Notes under the pieces: model-generated
What the model saw: only the letters and a program-made list of their open reading frames with translations
Databases searched by the model: none
What the model was told of the DNA's origin: nothing
NCBI GenBank assembly: GCA_937943605.1
Contig: CALEAW010000056.1
Span: 1-44,979 of the forward strand
Direction: 5' to 3'
From: an uncultured Sutterella sp.
Lineage (GTDB): Bacteria; Pseudomonadota; Gammaproteobacteria; Burkholderiales; Burkholderiaceae_F
Length of the DNA stretch: 44,979 nt
Shown here: piece by piece, positions 33,291 through 42,568 of the stretch
Position numbering within the stretch: position 1 is the stretch's first letter
Layout: every line of letters begins with the position of its first letter
Program-made: the position numbers and the translations under genes

Positions 33291-34649
33291 TCAAAGGACT
33301 GTTGCCATATAGTAAGGCAAATAGACAAAGTTGCCTTCTCGTTTAACTTCACCGTGGTGAAGGACGATACCATCTCCGATACGATTACCAAACTTTTCTT
33401 TACAACGCGTTAAAGAGATCAAACTCGCTGAACTCGAAGACTTCACTTCAATTGGAATGAGTTTTTTGCCTTGACGAATCAGGAAGTCGATTTCGATAGC
33501 GACTTTTCGCGTGTCTCTATGGCGTTCAATATAGAAATAGCTTTGATGTCCGTTGGCGCGAAGACATTGTGCAACAAGATTTTCGATAAGCATTCCCTCG
33601 TTGATGTGCAAACGATCAAGCAGAATCGCTTTGTAAAGGTCGTTGTCTAAATACGGGCGATCCTTGAAAGCAAGTGAAATCAATAGACCTGTATCCATCA
33701 TGTAGCATTTAAACGAAGGATCTGAGATGGCTAGGTTAAATGCAACACTGAGATCGTCGACATTGTTAGCAATATTAATGATCATAGCCTCGTCAAGCCA
33801 ACGAATAGGTCCTTGATATTCTCGAATACGAGCGTTGGGATGGATGTGACTGATTACGTAACGTTTGTCGTGCTTAGATAATTCCGAAGGTATGCGGGTA
33901 AAAAAATTGGTGACGTATTCAGAATTTTCTTCATGCTGGTCTTGCATGTCGTTGCTATAAAGCTGAATGATTTGTTGCTTAGCAAAGTCGACTTGACCAA
34001 AATCTTTCGTTTCCACGAAGGCTTTGACGGCTTGAGGCATGCCGCCTACCATCATGAATTCGCGAAAGGATTTCATGATAGGACGGTGGTATGTCTTGAG
34101 CGGCTTCACTTTTTCGTAATGTTCATGAATGATATTCATGGTGAAGTGATCGCCTTGCGCCCACAAGAACTCTTCGAAGTCCATAGGTAACACTTCTAGT
34201 GTGTACTCTTCAGAAGGTATCAAAATGTCTTTGCTACGCTTGGTGATAGAAGCTAGGGAGCCTGTCTCAAGATAGTCATAACGACCATCTTCAAGCAACG
34301 TTTTGATCGCTTGGCGCGCTGGCGGAAAAAGTTGTATTTCATCAAGAATGATGAGAGACTCGCGTTCGTACAACGGCGTTTTGTAATAGAACTGCAATGT
34401 TGTGAACAAATGATCGAGGTCGCGTAGGCCGTTTTTAAAGAGGTCTTTGATGGCTTCTTCCGCCTGATCAAAACGAATGAGAATATAGGAACGATACGCC
34501 TCTTGTCCGAGTTTTTTGGCGAGCGTCGTTTTGCCAACACGTCGAGCGCCCTTGAGAAAGAGAGCGTAGTTTGGCGCATATTTCTCTTTCCACTCCAACA
34601 TTGATTGATAAATTTTTCGTTCGTAAACCGATTTTGTAAAATTTTTCAC
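33291..34649 (-). CDS. AAA_14 ATPase with DUF4143 / PD-(D/E)XK-like C-terminus
   Basis: About 452 aa. Walker A GARRVGKTT lies near residues 34-42 and Walker B LIILDEIQ near 100; the DUF4143-type C-terminal half ends with EIDFLIRQGKKLIPIEVKSS, an (E)-D-ExK arrangement typical of PD-(D/E)XK folds. Such ATPases are common in gut bacteria and archaea, often beside defence genes; their function is not established. Two GTG starts exist, 34682 and 34649, spaced by one copy of a 33-bp repeat; I prefer 34649 because an AGGTG ribosome site precedes it and 34682 has none. Divergent from the Wadjet operon, convergent with the amidohydrolase gene. Confidence 0.8.
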   Translation of the reverse strand: MKNFTKSVYERKIYQSMLEWKEKYAPNYALFLKGARRVGKTTLAKKLGQEAYRSYILIRFDQAEEAIKDLFKNGLRDLDHLFTTLQFYYKTPLYERESLIILDEIQLFPPARQAIKTLLEDGRYDYLETGSLASITKRSKDILIPSEEYTLEVLPMDFEEFLWAQGDHFTMNIIHEHYEKVKPLKTYHRPIMKSFREFMMVGGMPQAVKAFVETKDFGQVDFAKQQIIQLYSNDMQDQHEENSEYVTNFFTRIPSELSKHDKRYVISHIHPNARIREYQGPIRWLDEAMIINIANNVDDLSVAFNLAISDPSFKCYMMDTGLLISLAFKDRPYLDNDLYKAILLDRLHINEGMLIENLVAQCLRANGHQSYFYIERHRDTRKVAIEIDFLIRQGKKLIPIEVKSSSSASLISLTRCKEKFGNRIGDGIVLHHGEVKREGNFVYLPYYMATVL

Positions 34650-34725
34650 GATTGCGCACCTATATTTTGAGTCGTTTTTCACGGTTGCGCCACTATTTTA
34701 ATGCCTAAAAATCACGAATGCGCCG
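34642..34725 (-). repeat. three direct repeats with 33-bp period at the ATPase gene start
   Basis: CACG cores at 34647, 34680 and 34713, each in a context reading GGCGCA(A/T)(T/C)CGTGA followed by A/T-rich bases on the minus strand. The spacing is exactly 33 bp twice. The first two copies each place a GTG codon in the same frame. The array could be an operator for the divergent genes or a small tandem duplication of the translation start. Confidence 0.7.
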
Positions 34726-34735
34726 TTTTTTCTGG

Positions 34736-34761
34736 AAAAATGGGTAATTTACCCTTTTTTT
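34736..34761. terminator. hairpin with flanking A/T runs in a divergent intergenic region
   Basis: GGGTAA (34742-34747) and TTACCC (34749-34754) flanked by AAAAA on the left and TTTTTTT on the right. No gene ends here, so it may insulate the Wadjet operon from outside transcription. Confidence 0.5.
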
Positions 34762-34920
34762 CTTCTGGTGTAGACCCATTTAAAGAATGTCGCATTTGTG
34801 AGAGGGAGAAGTTGTTGACCGGCGTAAAGCACTCCTTCTTTTTACAAAGCGCATTAAGGCCCAGATCTTTATAATTAGTGAATTACGTTTAATTCAACCC
34901 GAGATCTTGATTTTTGGCTC

Positions 34921-36393
34921 ATGAAAGCCTCAACTTCATACCCTAATTTCCAATCGTTGCGAGCGCAGCCTTTATGGAAATTGTTGGCGGCCGATAATGC
35001 GCCTGCCATCCTTTCGCTCTTAGCTGAACATCTTGCTGATGAAGACCACGGTTTACGAGCGTCCGAATTTTTTGCCCGTCTTGACCATAGTCTTGAAGAA
35101 CTTCGTGCCACGAATGTGGATTTACCCAAGTCGGCGCGCGAATATGTCGCCCAGTGGTTAAGCCAAGGCTATCTTGAGCGTACGTTGCCTTATGGTAGCG
35201 ATGAAGACGTCTATGCCCTGACGTCAGCTTCAGCTGAAGCCATCCGCATTGTGAGTGGTATGGCAAAGCCTCGTTCTGAAGCCACCGAATCGCGTTTGGC
35301 ATTGGTGATTGATGCGTTAGATACGCTCGAAGAAGATACCGATCGAGATGTGGAGCGCCGACGTTCTCGCCTCATGAAAGAAATGAGCCGTTTGCGTTGC
35401 GAACTTGATGCGGTCGATCGTGGCGAGATTCATGTCTTAGATAAAGACACGGCTTTAGAGCGTGCCCGCGAAATTCTCACGTTGTTTTCAGGGTTGGTGG
35501 GAGACTTCCATCGCGTGAAAGATCGCTTTGAAACGTTGAATAGCGATTTACGACGCAAGATTATGGAAGGCACGGGCTCCCGTGGGGATGTCTTGGACGA
35601 TGTCTTTGCGGGGCTTGATTTAATTCGCATGAGTGCGGCTGGACGCACCTTCTTTGCTTTTTGGCGTTTGTTAAATGATCCAGTAGCATCCTCACGATTA
35701 GAGGAGTCAATTGACGCCGTGTTGAGTCGTGATTTTGCGCAAGCGTTGACGCTAGAAGAGCGTCGTATTTTGCGTTATATGCGTCGAAGCCTATTAGAAA
35801 AGGGTGGAGACGTTCACGAAACGACGCGTCGACTAGCGCATGGATTGCGTCATTTTGTTGAAAGCCGTCAGTATCTTGAAGAGCATCGTTTGAATCGTTT
35901 GTTAACTGAAACGATGAGTGCCGGGATGGAAGCGGCTAAAACCACCAATGCTGTGCGTCAGACGGGTATTTTGATTAGTCATACAGGCTTTACGCCTCAT
36001 TCAGTCTCGCAAATGACCTTGTGGGATCCGGTGACACGCGCACGACCCCAACCGATTGAAGATGGGATTGTGGCGCAGATTGACATGGCCGAAGTGGGCG
36101 AACGTATTAAACGCTCCGAAATTAATTTGCGTGAATTGAAAGCCAATGTGGTCGATGTCTTAAGTCGCAAGGATCAGGCGAGTGTGGCCGAAGTGTTGGC
36201 TGCCTATCCGGCAAAGCAAGGCTTGGGTAGTGTGGTCGGCTTGATCGAACTTGCTCTTCGCGCCGGGATCCCTGGCACTGGGACCGAAACCCTCACTTGG
36301 CAGGGGCTTGATGGACAAACACGCTCTGCGACGGTTGCAGCACTTTATTTTGTAAAGGATAAATTAGATGACCTCACTCGAACCTACGAATGA
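34921..36393 (+). CDS. jetA: Wadjet type I subunit JetA (DUF3375, MukF-like kleisin)
   Basis: 490 aa, DUF3375-like. It begins with a winged-helix-like N-terminal segment (SLRAQPLWKLLAADNAPAIL, LRASEFFARLDHSLEEL) and continues with mostly helical sequence. In Wadjet the JetA kleisin bridges the SMC-like JetC dimer. The four-gene order jetA-jetB-jetC-jetD, with overlaps of 26 and 4 nt and a 4-nt gap, is that of type I Wadjet, which restricts small circular plasmids. ATG 34921 lacks a strong ribosome site. Upstream lies a 238-nt divergent region with repeats and a hairpin. Confidence 0.9.
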   Translation: MKASTSYPNFQSLRAQPLWKLLAADNAPAILSLLAEHLADEDHGLRASEFFARLDHSLEELRATNVDLPKSAREYVAQWLSQGYLERTLPYGSDEDVYALTSASAEAIRIVSGMAKPRSEATESRLALVIDALDTLEEDTDRDVERRRSRLMKEMSRLRCELDAVDRGEIHVLDKDTALERAREILTLFSGLVGDFHRVKDRFETLNSDLRRKIMEGTGSRGDVLDDVFAGLDLIRMSAAGRTFFAFWRLLNDPVASSRLEESIDAVLSRDFAQALTLEERRILRYMRRSLLEKGGDVHETTRRLAHGLRHFVESRQYLEEHRLNRLLTETMSAGMEAAKTTNAVRQTGILISHTGFTPHSVSQMTLWDPVTRARPQPIEDGIVAQIDMAEVGERIKRSEINLRELKANVVDVLSRKDQASVAEVLAAYPAKQGLGSVVGLIELALRAGIPGTGTETLTWQGLDGQTRSATVAALYFVKDKLDDLTRTYE

Positions 36394-37096
36394 TCAAGGC
36401 GCTCGACAGACGGCTGGTCTCTGGCGTGACGATACGGGTGAGCTGAGTATAGATGCTCGTCGCGCCCTTGTGCAGTTACTCAAGGGACCTGTGCTCGATG
36501 GTACGCGTATGCCGGTGATTTGGCGTGCGTTGGAAGCGACAGAACGTGAAATTCGTAGCCGCTTGCATGACCTCTTTTTGGATCTCATTATCGACCGTGA
36601 TCAGATGATTGCGTTTACGCGTCAGGCTGAAACTGGGATCGTGAAGGCACCGATTTTATTAAAGCGTAAGCCGCTTACCTATATCGAGACCTATCTCTTT
36701 TTGTTATTACGCCAACGCTTGTCGGCTGCTGAAGGTCGCGGTGAGCGCGCAGTGATTTATCTCAACGAAATCCGCGAATATTTGTCTGTGATTGGCAATG
36801 AAACCACAGACCGTGTGGGTTTTGAAAAGCATTTGACGGGCGCCGTCAAAAAGGCTGAGCGCTTTGGCGTACTGCGCCACTTACGTAATGCCGAAGAAAG
36901 CTACGAAATTTCGCCTGTGCTCAAGATGATTATGACGGCAGACGTGGTTGAAGAAGTGAAGGCCTATTACGAAGGCAAGGTCACAACGCCTGTGACCGTG
37001 ACCCAACCTGGTGTTGCCCCTGAAGACGAGACAGGACTAGAAGAAGACGTCGACTTAGTCGATGATGAAGACGAAGAAGAGGATGATGAAGCATGA
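36368..37096 (+). CDS. jetB: Wadjet type I subunit JetB (DUF4194, MukE-like)
   Basis: 242 aa. The DUF4194-type sequence includes LKRKPLTYIETYLFLLLRQRL and a winged-helix-like FGVLRHLRNAEESYEISPVLKMI. The C-terminus is very acidic (about 30 residues of Glu and Asp). JetB binds the JetA kleisin as MukE does MukF. ATG 36368 lies inside jetA (26-nt overlap) with AAGGA 9-10 nt upstream, and the stop overlaps jetC by ATGA, so translation is probably coupled. Confidence 0.9.
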   Translation: MTSLEPTNDQGARQTAGLWRDDTGELSIDARRALVQLLKGPVLDGTRMPVIWRALEATEREIRSRLHDLFLDLIIDRDQMIAFTRQAETGIVKAPILLKRKPLTYIETYLFLLLRQRLSAAEGRGERAVIYLNEIREYLSVIGNETTDRVGFEKHLTGAVKKAERFGVLRHLRNAEESYEISPVLKMIMTADVVEEVKAYYEGKVTTPVTVTQPGVAPEDETGLEEDVDLVDDEDEEEDDEA

Positions 37097-40000
37097 CGGA
37101 ATTTGCGCTCTTTCCTGAATTGATGCCGGAAGACCAATTCCGTGCGGTGCGTTTGCAGGTCAATAATTGGGGGACTTTTAACGGTTACTACGATATTCCG
37201 ATCGCCGAAGAAGGGTTTCTTTTTGTCGGGGCGTCGGGCTCGGGTAAGTCAACCTTATTGGACGCCTTTTCGCAGCTCTTGATTCCACCGAGATGGGTGG
37301 ACTTTAATGCGGCCGCGCATGAAGCCGGTGGCAAGAGCCGCAGTGACCGTTCGATTGTGAGCTATGTGCGCGGGGCCTGGTCTGAATTGCAGACGGCCTC
37401 GGGCGTCACGACGCAATATTTGCGTAAGGGCACAACGGTCTCGGTGTTGGCCTTAACCTTTGCGAATGCCCGTAAGCGTGTGACCCTTTTGCAGCTATTT
37501 TGGTTGCGTGGCGTTGAAAATACCGTTTCTGACGTCAAGCGCCGCTATGTGGTGCTTGAGCGCGATATCGACATCAAAACCGAACTCAATGACTTTATTG
37601 AGGGTGACCTTGATCAGCATCAGTTGAAGGCTGTGTTGGGTGCGGATGCCAAGATTTCGGAATTATTCCCGCCTTATGAAGCTGCCTTTACGGGACTTTT
37701 AGGGATCAAGAGTTCGCTGGCTTTGAAGTTACTTCATAAGACGCAGTCAGCCAAAAACCTTGGTGACTTGAACGACTTCTTGCGTAGCTTCATGCTCGAT
37801 GAACCGAAGACCTACGGGATCGCGACGCGCTTAGTTGAAGAATTCACCGAACTCGATGCCTCACACCGTGCGGTGATGAGCGCGATGCAGCAGATCAAGA
37901 TTTTGAATCCTGCGCTCACGGCCTTTGAGGCCATGCAAAAGGCAGAAGTCAAAAAGGCACACTTGGATATTCTCTATGCCAACCTTGATGCCTATCGTGA
38001 GTCGCATCGTGAAACGATGTTGATGGCGGATGCCACCTTGGCTGAAGGGGCTTGCCGTCGTCATGAAGAGGCCTGTAACGCATTAAAAACACAGTTAGCC
38101 AATGAAAAGGCTAATTTGGCCGACTTGGAGCTTCGTCAGCGCCAAAGTGGTGGTGATCAGATTGCTGGTTGGGAAGCAGAAAAATCGCGTCGTGAAGCCG
38201 ATCGCGATCGTGCCATGCGAGAGCGCGGCAAAGTTGAAGCGGCGACCGATGCTTTAGGCGAAACGCTCCCAACGTCTGCTGAAACGTTTGCAGTGTTGAT
38301 GGATCGTGTGAGCGCAGAAGTCGCTGGTGCAGACGCAGCTCGTGAAGCGCGCATGTCTAAGATTGGTGACTTGTCGGGTGAAGTCAAAAAGACAGAGACT
38401 GAATTAAAGAGTCTAGTTGAAGAAATCGAATCGTTAGAGTCGCAGCGTTCTGGGATCCCGGTTGCCCTTTTAAAAGTGCGTGATCAGATTGCGAAGGCTT
38501 CTGGGCTCAAAACGAGTCAGTTGGTTTTTGCTGGTGAATCGATTGAGGTGTTGCCTGGCGACATTGCTTGGCGAGGCGCCATTGAACGTGCTTTACGTCC
38601 GTTGGCCCTGTCGCTCTTAGTGACGCCTGAAGATTTTCCGATCGTTTCCAAAGTGATTGGTGACAATCATTGGGGTCAGCATGTGCGCCTTTGTCGTACG
38701 GGTGGCGCCTGGGTTGAGGATAATCAGCCCTTGGACGACGATTCGATTTTAAAGAAGATCCGTGTGACAGATAGCGAGCATGCCGCCTGGATTGAAGCCA
38801 CCTTGCGCCGAGACTACAACTATCGTTGTGTGGCTTCGGCCGATGAATGGGCGACTGCACGTCAAGCCGTTACGCAATCGGGCTTTATCAAAGAAACGCA
38901 TACGCGCTACGACAAGAACGACCGGCTAGATATCAACGACGCGCGTGCTTGGGTGCTGGGTATGGATAACCGTGCCAAGTTAGCCGCTTTGCGTGCAGAA
39001 GAAGAAACGAAGCGTATCGCGATTCAAAATGTCAAGGCTGAACTCGCTCGTTTAGACGAAGAAGATAAGCTCGCCAATAGCCGTTTGGGTCATTGCCAGA
39101 CGATTGCGGCCACGACGTGGACCGATATGGATCCTGCTCCCATTTTGGCTGATATTGCGCGTCTTGAAAAACAGATTCAAGTTGTGCGTGAAGGGAATGA
39201 AGCCCTAAAAGCGTTGGCTGAAGCCATTGTCGATTTGCGCGGTCGTATTGGCGTGAGCGAAGACAAACTCACGGATGCTAAGGCTGAATTGAAGGCTGCT
39301 GAAAACCGTTTGGCTGCTATTGATGCGCGCTTGGGTAAGTTGCGCTTACAGTGGGGTGAAGCCATTGAAAGCCTGACTGATGAGGTGCGCCAAGGGATTG
39401 GTGACTTCTTTGGGACGGATTTGGGTGGTCTCACGATGGATACGCTCGATACCATCACCAATGCCGTCGCTAAGCGCATGAACGATGCGATTGGTGAAGC
39501 AGATAAGGCGGTGTTGGTTGAACGTCAAAAGGTTGAAACCGCGTTTGCGACCTTTAGAGAAAAGTTCCCGGCAGAGTCGGCAGACTTGGGGGCTGGGCTT
39601 GACTTTGCAGGAAGTTACTTCAAGTTACTTGAGTCGCTTGAGAACGATCGTTTGCCGGACTTTGAAGCCAAATTCCGAGAACTCCTTCGTCAGCAGAGTA
39701 TGCAAAACCTCTCGCAGTTGCAGCAGTATTTGACCGAAGAACGTCGCGATATTTTGCAGCGCCTAGAGACCGTTAACAATAGCCTTCGTGTGGTGCCATT
39801 TAACGTGTCGCGTGGCGGCAAAAAGACCTTCTTACGCATCTTGTCTCAAGATCGCGTTTTGCCGATCGTGGTTGAATTCCGTCAGCAGTTGCGTCAGGCC
39901 TTAGAGGGTGCTTGGGATATTAAGAGTAACGAAGACGAAGCTGAAAAGCGCTTTGACATTCTCGAAAAACTCGTGGGTCATCTGAAGGATACGCCAGAAA

Positions 40001-40449
40001 ATCGTACCTATCGCGATACGGTGTTGGACGTTCGCCGTCACGTTGAATTTATCGGTCAAGAAGTGGACGAAGAAGGTCGCGAAGTGGAAGTCTATCGTAG
40101 TGGTGCCGGTAAGTCGGGCGGTCAGCGTCAGAAGCTGACGACCACGTGTTTGGCCGCTGCCTTACGCTATCAGCTCTGTGGCGACAGTGTGACGGTGCCA
40201 ACCTATGCGCCCGTGGTGCTTGACGAAGCATTCGATAAGGCGGATAGCGACTTTACGACGTTGGCGATGAATATCTTCCGTCAGTTTGGGTTCCAGATGA
40301 TTGTGGCGACGCCAGACAAGGCTGTGACGACGCTTGAGCCCTTTATTGGCGGCGCTTGTATCGTGCATATCACGGATCGTAAGCTTTCTAGCGTCCTGTC
40401 AATTCCTTATGACGGTGCTAAGCAACGCTTAGTTTGGAAGGCTGAGTAA
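37093..40449 (+). CDS. jetC: Wadjet type I subunit JetC (SMC/MukB-like ATPase)
   Basis: 1118 aa. Walker A is GASGSGKST at residues 46-54; a long coiled-coil-rich middle (about 290-470 and 640-760) flanks a hinge-like region; the ABC signature KSGGQRQK is near residue 1007 and Walker B VVLDEAFDKAD near 1041. In Wadjet, JetC dimers with JetA and JetB extrude plasmid DNA loops in an ATP-dependent way and so sense small circles. Both ATPase halves look intact, so the system is probably active. Confidence 0.93.
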   Translation: MTEFALFPELMPEDQFRAVRLQVNNWGTFNGYYDIPIAEEGFLFVGASGSGKSTLLDAFSQLLIPPRWVDFNAAAHEAGGKSRSDRSIVSYVRGAWSELQTASGVTTQYLRKGTTVSVLALTFANARKRVTLLQLFWLRGVENTVSDVKRRYVVLERDIDIKTELNDFIEGDLDQHQLKAVLGADAKISELFPPYEAAFTGLLGIKSSLALKLLHKTQSAKNLGDLNDFLRSFMLDEPKTYGIATRLVEEFTELDASHRAVMSAMQQIKILNPALTAFEAMQKAEVKKAHLDILYANLDAYRESHRETMLMADATLAEGACRRHEEACNALKTQLANEKANLADLELRQRQSGGDQIAGWEAEKSRREADRDRAMRERGKVEAATDALGETLPTSAETFAVLMDRVSAEVAGADAAREARMSKIGDLSGEVKKTETELKSLVEEIESLESQRSGIPVALLKVRDQIAKASGLKTSQLVFAGESIEVLPGDIAWRGAIERALRPLALSLLVTPEDFPIVSKVIGDNHWGQHVRLCRTGGAWVEDNQPLDDDSILKKIRVTDSEHAAWIEATLRRDYNYRCVASADEWATARQAVTQSGFIKETHTRYDKNDRLDINDARAWVLGMDNRAKLAALRAEEETKRIAIQNVKAELARLDEEDKLANSRLGHCQTIAATTWTDMDPAPILADIARLEKQIQVVREGNEALKALAEAIVDLRGRIGVSEDKLTDAKAELKAAENRLAAIDARLGKLRLQWGEAIESLTDEVRQGIGDFFGTDLGGLTMDTLDTITNAVAKRMNDAIGEADKAVLVERQKVETAFATFREKFPAESADLGAGLDFAGSYFKLLESLENDRLPDFEAKFRELLRQQSMQNLSQLQQYLTEERRDILQRLETVNNSLRVVPFNVSRGGKKTFLRILSQDRVLPIVVEFRQQLRQALEGAWDIKSNEDEAEKRFDILEKLVGHLKDTPENRTYRDTVLDVRRHVEFIGQEVDEEGREVEVYRSGAGKSGGQRQKLTTTCLAAALRYQLCGDSVTVPTYAPVVLDEAFDKADSDFTTLAMNIFRQFGFQMIVATPDKAVTTLEPFIGGACIVHITDRKLSSVLSIPYDGAKQRLVWKAE

Positions 40450-40453
40450 GCGC

Positions 40454-41668
40454 ATGAAATCGCCCGCTGATGTCCGAGCGCTCGCTCTTAAACGTTTTCA
40501 ACGAGAGCGCTTTAATGCCTTACGCGAAGCGCTTGGGCTCGCGACGCCTCTCACGTGGCCGTGGGTTGTGCCATTAGGTCGACCCACGGAGCGAGACGTA
40601 TTGGCGAAGCTCGATGAGGTACTGGCTTGGCGTGATGCTTGGATTGAAGCGAAGGCTTCAGGCGACTTTGAGGTCGAACTTGATACCGTTGCCTGGCGTT
40701 CGATTGGTACGCAAACAGTGCCTGTACGGGTAGTGTTTCATAGTACCAAAGCGGTTGCTAAGGTAGCGGGCGTGAGCCAGCAATGGGCGCAAGTGGTGAC
40801 ACGCGCTCGACGTTTCGTGCTTCAGTGGCCTCAGTTGGCTGAAACCTTGGTGCACGAATGGACGATGCTTGCCGAGTGGGCCGATGGGGCCGTTGAGGCA
40901 TTACACCGAGGGCTTGTCTGGTTTGTCGCGAATCCTGCGAGCGGGCTTTATTTACGCCAACTTCCGATCGAAGGAGTTGATACCAAGTGGTTCACTGAAC
41001 CGCGAAAGAAAGTCGTACAACGACTGTTGATAGCTATTCGGTCAGCGAATGATGAGGTTGATGGTGCTGATGCCACCAATGAGGTGTCCTTTGAAACGGT
41101 CTGTGGTCTGAAGCCATTACCTAAACTCATTCGTGGGAGGCTTTTAGATGACGATGACCAAGCAACGTTGCACGGGTTATCCGATCTAACTTTGCCAGTC
41201 GAAGCTTGGGTCCAGTTGCCACTTCGCCCTGAGGTTGTCTTCATCTCAGAAAACCTTCAAACAGGGCTTGCCTTTGAAGCGCAACAAAAATCGGTTGTCT
41301 TCTTTGGTTTAGGTGCTGGCGTCACTCAACTCGCTGAGATCCCGTGGGTGCGTCGTGCGCGTGTCATTTATTGGGGTGATATCGATACTTATGGCCTTGA
41401 GATCCTCGCGCATTTGCGGGCAGTGTTGCCGCAGGTCGAATCCGTCATGATGAATCAAGCAACGTTAGAACATTATCGGGCGTTGACCGTACCTGAAAAC
41501 CGTCAAGCATCGGGTACCTATCTTGAACACTTGACACATGAAGAGCGTGACGTGTTTGAGGCGCTCAAGGCGGATGAGTTGGCCAATTTGCGTTTAGAAC
41601 AAGAGCGGATTCCTTGGTCCGATGCGCGCGAAGCGATGCTAACGCTCGTACAACAAAGCGACCAATGA
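40454..41668 (+). CDS. jetD: Wadjet type I nuclease JetD (DUF3322 + DUF2220, Toprim)
   Basis: 404 aa. The N-terminal part (about 1-190) matches the DUF3322 arm; the C-terminal DUF2220 Toprim domain shows E266 (VFISENLQTGLAF) and D309/D311 in YWGDIDTYGLEILAHL, the metal-binding residues needed for cleavage. JetD cuts the plasmid once the JetABC complex has stalled on it. It starts 4 nt after jetC without its own clear ribosome site. A terminator follows at 41735. Confidence 0.92.
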   Translation: MKSPADVRALALKRFQRERFNALREALGLATPLTWPWVVPLGRPTERDVLAKLDEVLAWRDAWIEAKASGDFEVELDTVAWRSIGTQTVPVRVVFHSTKAVAKVAGVSQQWAQVVTRARRFVLQWPQLAETLVHEWTMLAEWADGAVEALHRGLVWFVANPASGLYLRQLPIEGVDTKWFTEPRKKVVQRLLIAIRSANDEVDGADATNEVSFETVCGLKPLPKLIRGRLLDDDDQATLHGLSDLTLPVEAWVQLPLRPEVVFISENLQTGLAFEAQQKSVVFFGLGAGVTQLAEIPWVRRARVIYWGDIDTYGLEILAHLRAVLPQVESVMMNQATLEHYRALTVPENRQASGTYLEHLTHEERDVFEALKADELANLRLEQERIPWSDAREAMLTLVQQSDQ

Positions 41669-41734
41669 AAACCCCTGATCAAGCGTTTTAAAAGGCCGAA
41701 CCGCTTATAATAACCCCATTCGTTTTAAAGGCAC

Positions 41735-41761
41735 AAACGCGCTCAATCGGCGCGTTTTTTC
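41735..41761 (+). terminator. terminator of the jetABCD operon
   Basis: AACGCGC (41736-41742) pairs with GCGCGTT (41750-41756), 7-nt loop, followed by four or more T. Confidence 0.78.
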
Positions 41762-41788
41762 GCGATTGTTTTCTCATTTTGAATCACC

Positions 41789-42550
41789 ATGTTGCCCGAT
41801 TTAACCACCTTGTTGATTGTTTGTCCGCTCGTCTTTCTTGGCGGATTGGTTGACTCCATTGCTGGAGGGGGTGGATTAATCACCTTGCCTGGTTATTTGA
41901 TCGCGGGTGTGCCGCCACACATGGCGATTGGCACGAATAAGCTTTCGAGTGCCATGGGGATGTTCATTTCGACGATTCGACTCTATCGAGGTGGCTTTAT
42001 TGATATGCGGTTGGCCACGGTGCCCGTTGCCGCTGCCTTCGTTGGGAGTGTTGTTGGAGCACGGATTGCTTTAATGCTGCCGGCTTCGGTGTTTCAGGTC
42101 ATCTTGATTATCTGCTTACCCTTGGCTGCGCTTTTGGTGATGCGTAAGCAAACGTTGTCGGCCGAAGGTGAAGAGATGGACATCAAGAAGCGTTGGATCC
42201 TGTTGGGTCTTTGCTCTTTTGTCTGTGGGGCTTATGACGGATTCTATGGGCCGGGTGCTGGCACATTCTTATTGCTTGCATTTGCTGCGTTTGCAAAGTT
42301 AGGCGTTCGTGATGCCGCAGGCCAAATGAAGATCGTGAACTTCTCGAGCGGTATAGCTGCGTTGGTCACGTTTGCGGTCGCTGGCCAAGTGGATTGGGTC
42401 TTGGGTGCTTTGGCGGGTTGCTTTGGGATTGCTGGTCACTACATCGGTTCAGGACTTGTGATGAAAAATGGTAGCCGTATTGTGCGCCCGATCATCATTA
42501 CGGTTTTGGCGATTCTCTTTGTGAAGACAGGTTGGGATTATTGGGCGTAA
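41789..42550 (+). CDS. TSUP-family (TauE/SafE) permease
   Basis: 253 aa with about eight hydrophobic segments in two repeats: GGLVDSIAGGGGLITLPGYL with PPHMAIGTNKLSS at the N-terminus and CGAYDGFYGPGAGTFLLLAF in the second half, both TSUP hallmarks. Members move sulfite, sulfonates, thiosulfate or similar anions; the substrate here is unknown. It starts 28 nt after the jet operon terminator and is followed 18 nt later by the AAA-ATPase-like gene. Its place in the defence region is probably incidental. Confidence 0.88.
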   Translation: MLPDLTTLLIVCPLVFLGGLVDSIAGGGGLITLPGYLIAGVPPHMAIGTNKLSSAMGMFISTIRLYRGGFIDMRLATVPVAAAFVGSVVGARIALMLPASVFQVILIICLPLAALLVMRKQTLSAEGEEMDIKKRWILLGLCSFVCGAYDGFYGPGAGTFLLLAFAAFAKLGVRDAAGQMKIVNFSSGIAALVTFAVAGQVDWVLGALAGCFGIAGHYIGSGLVMKNGSRIVRPIIITVLAILFVKTGWDYWA

Positions 42551-42568
42551 GCGCTCTGAGGCAAAGTC

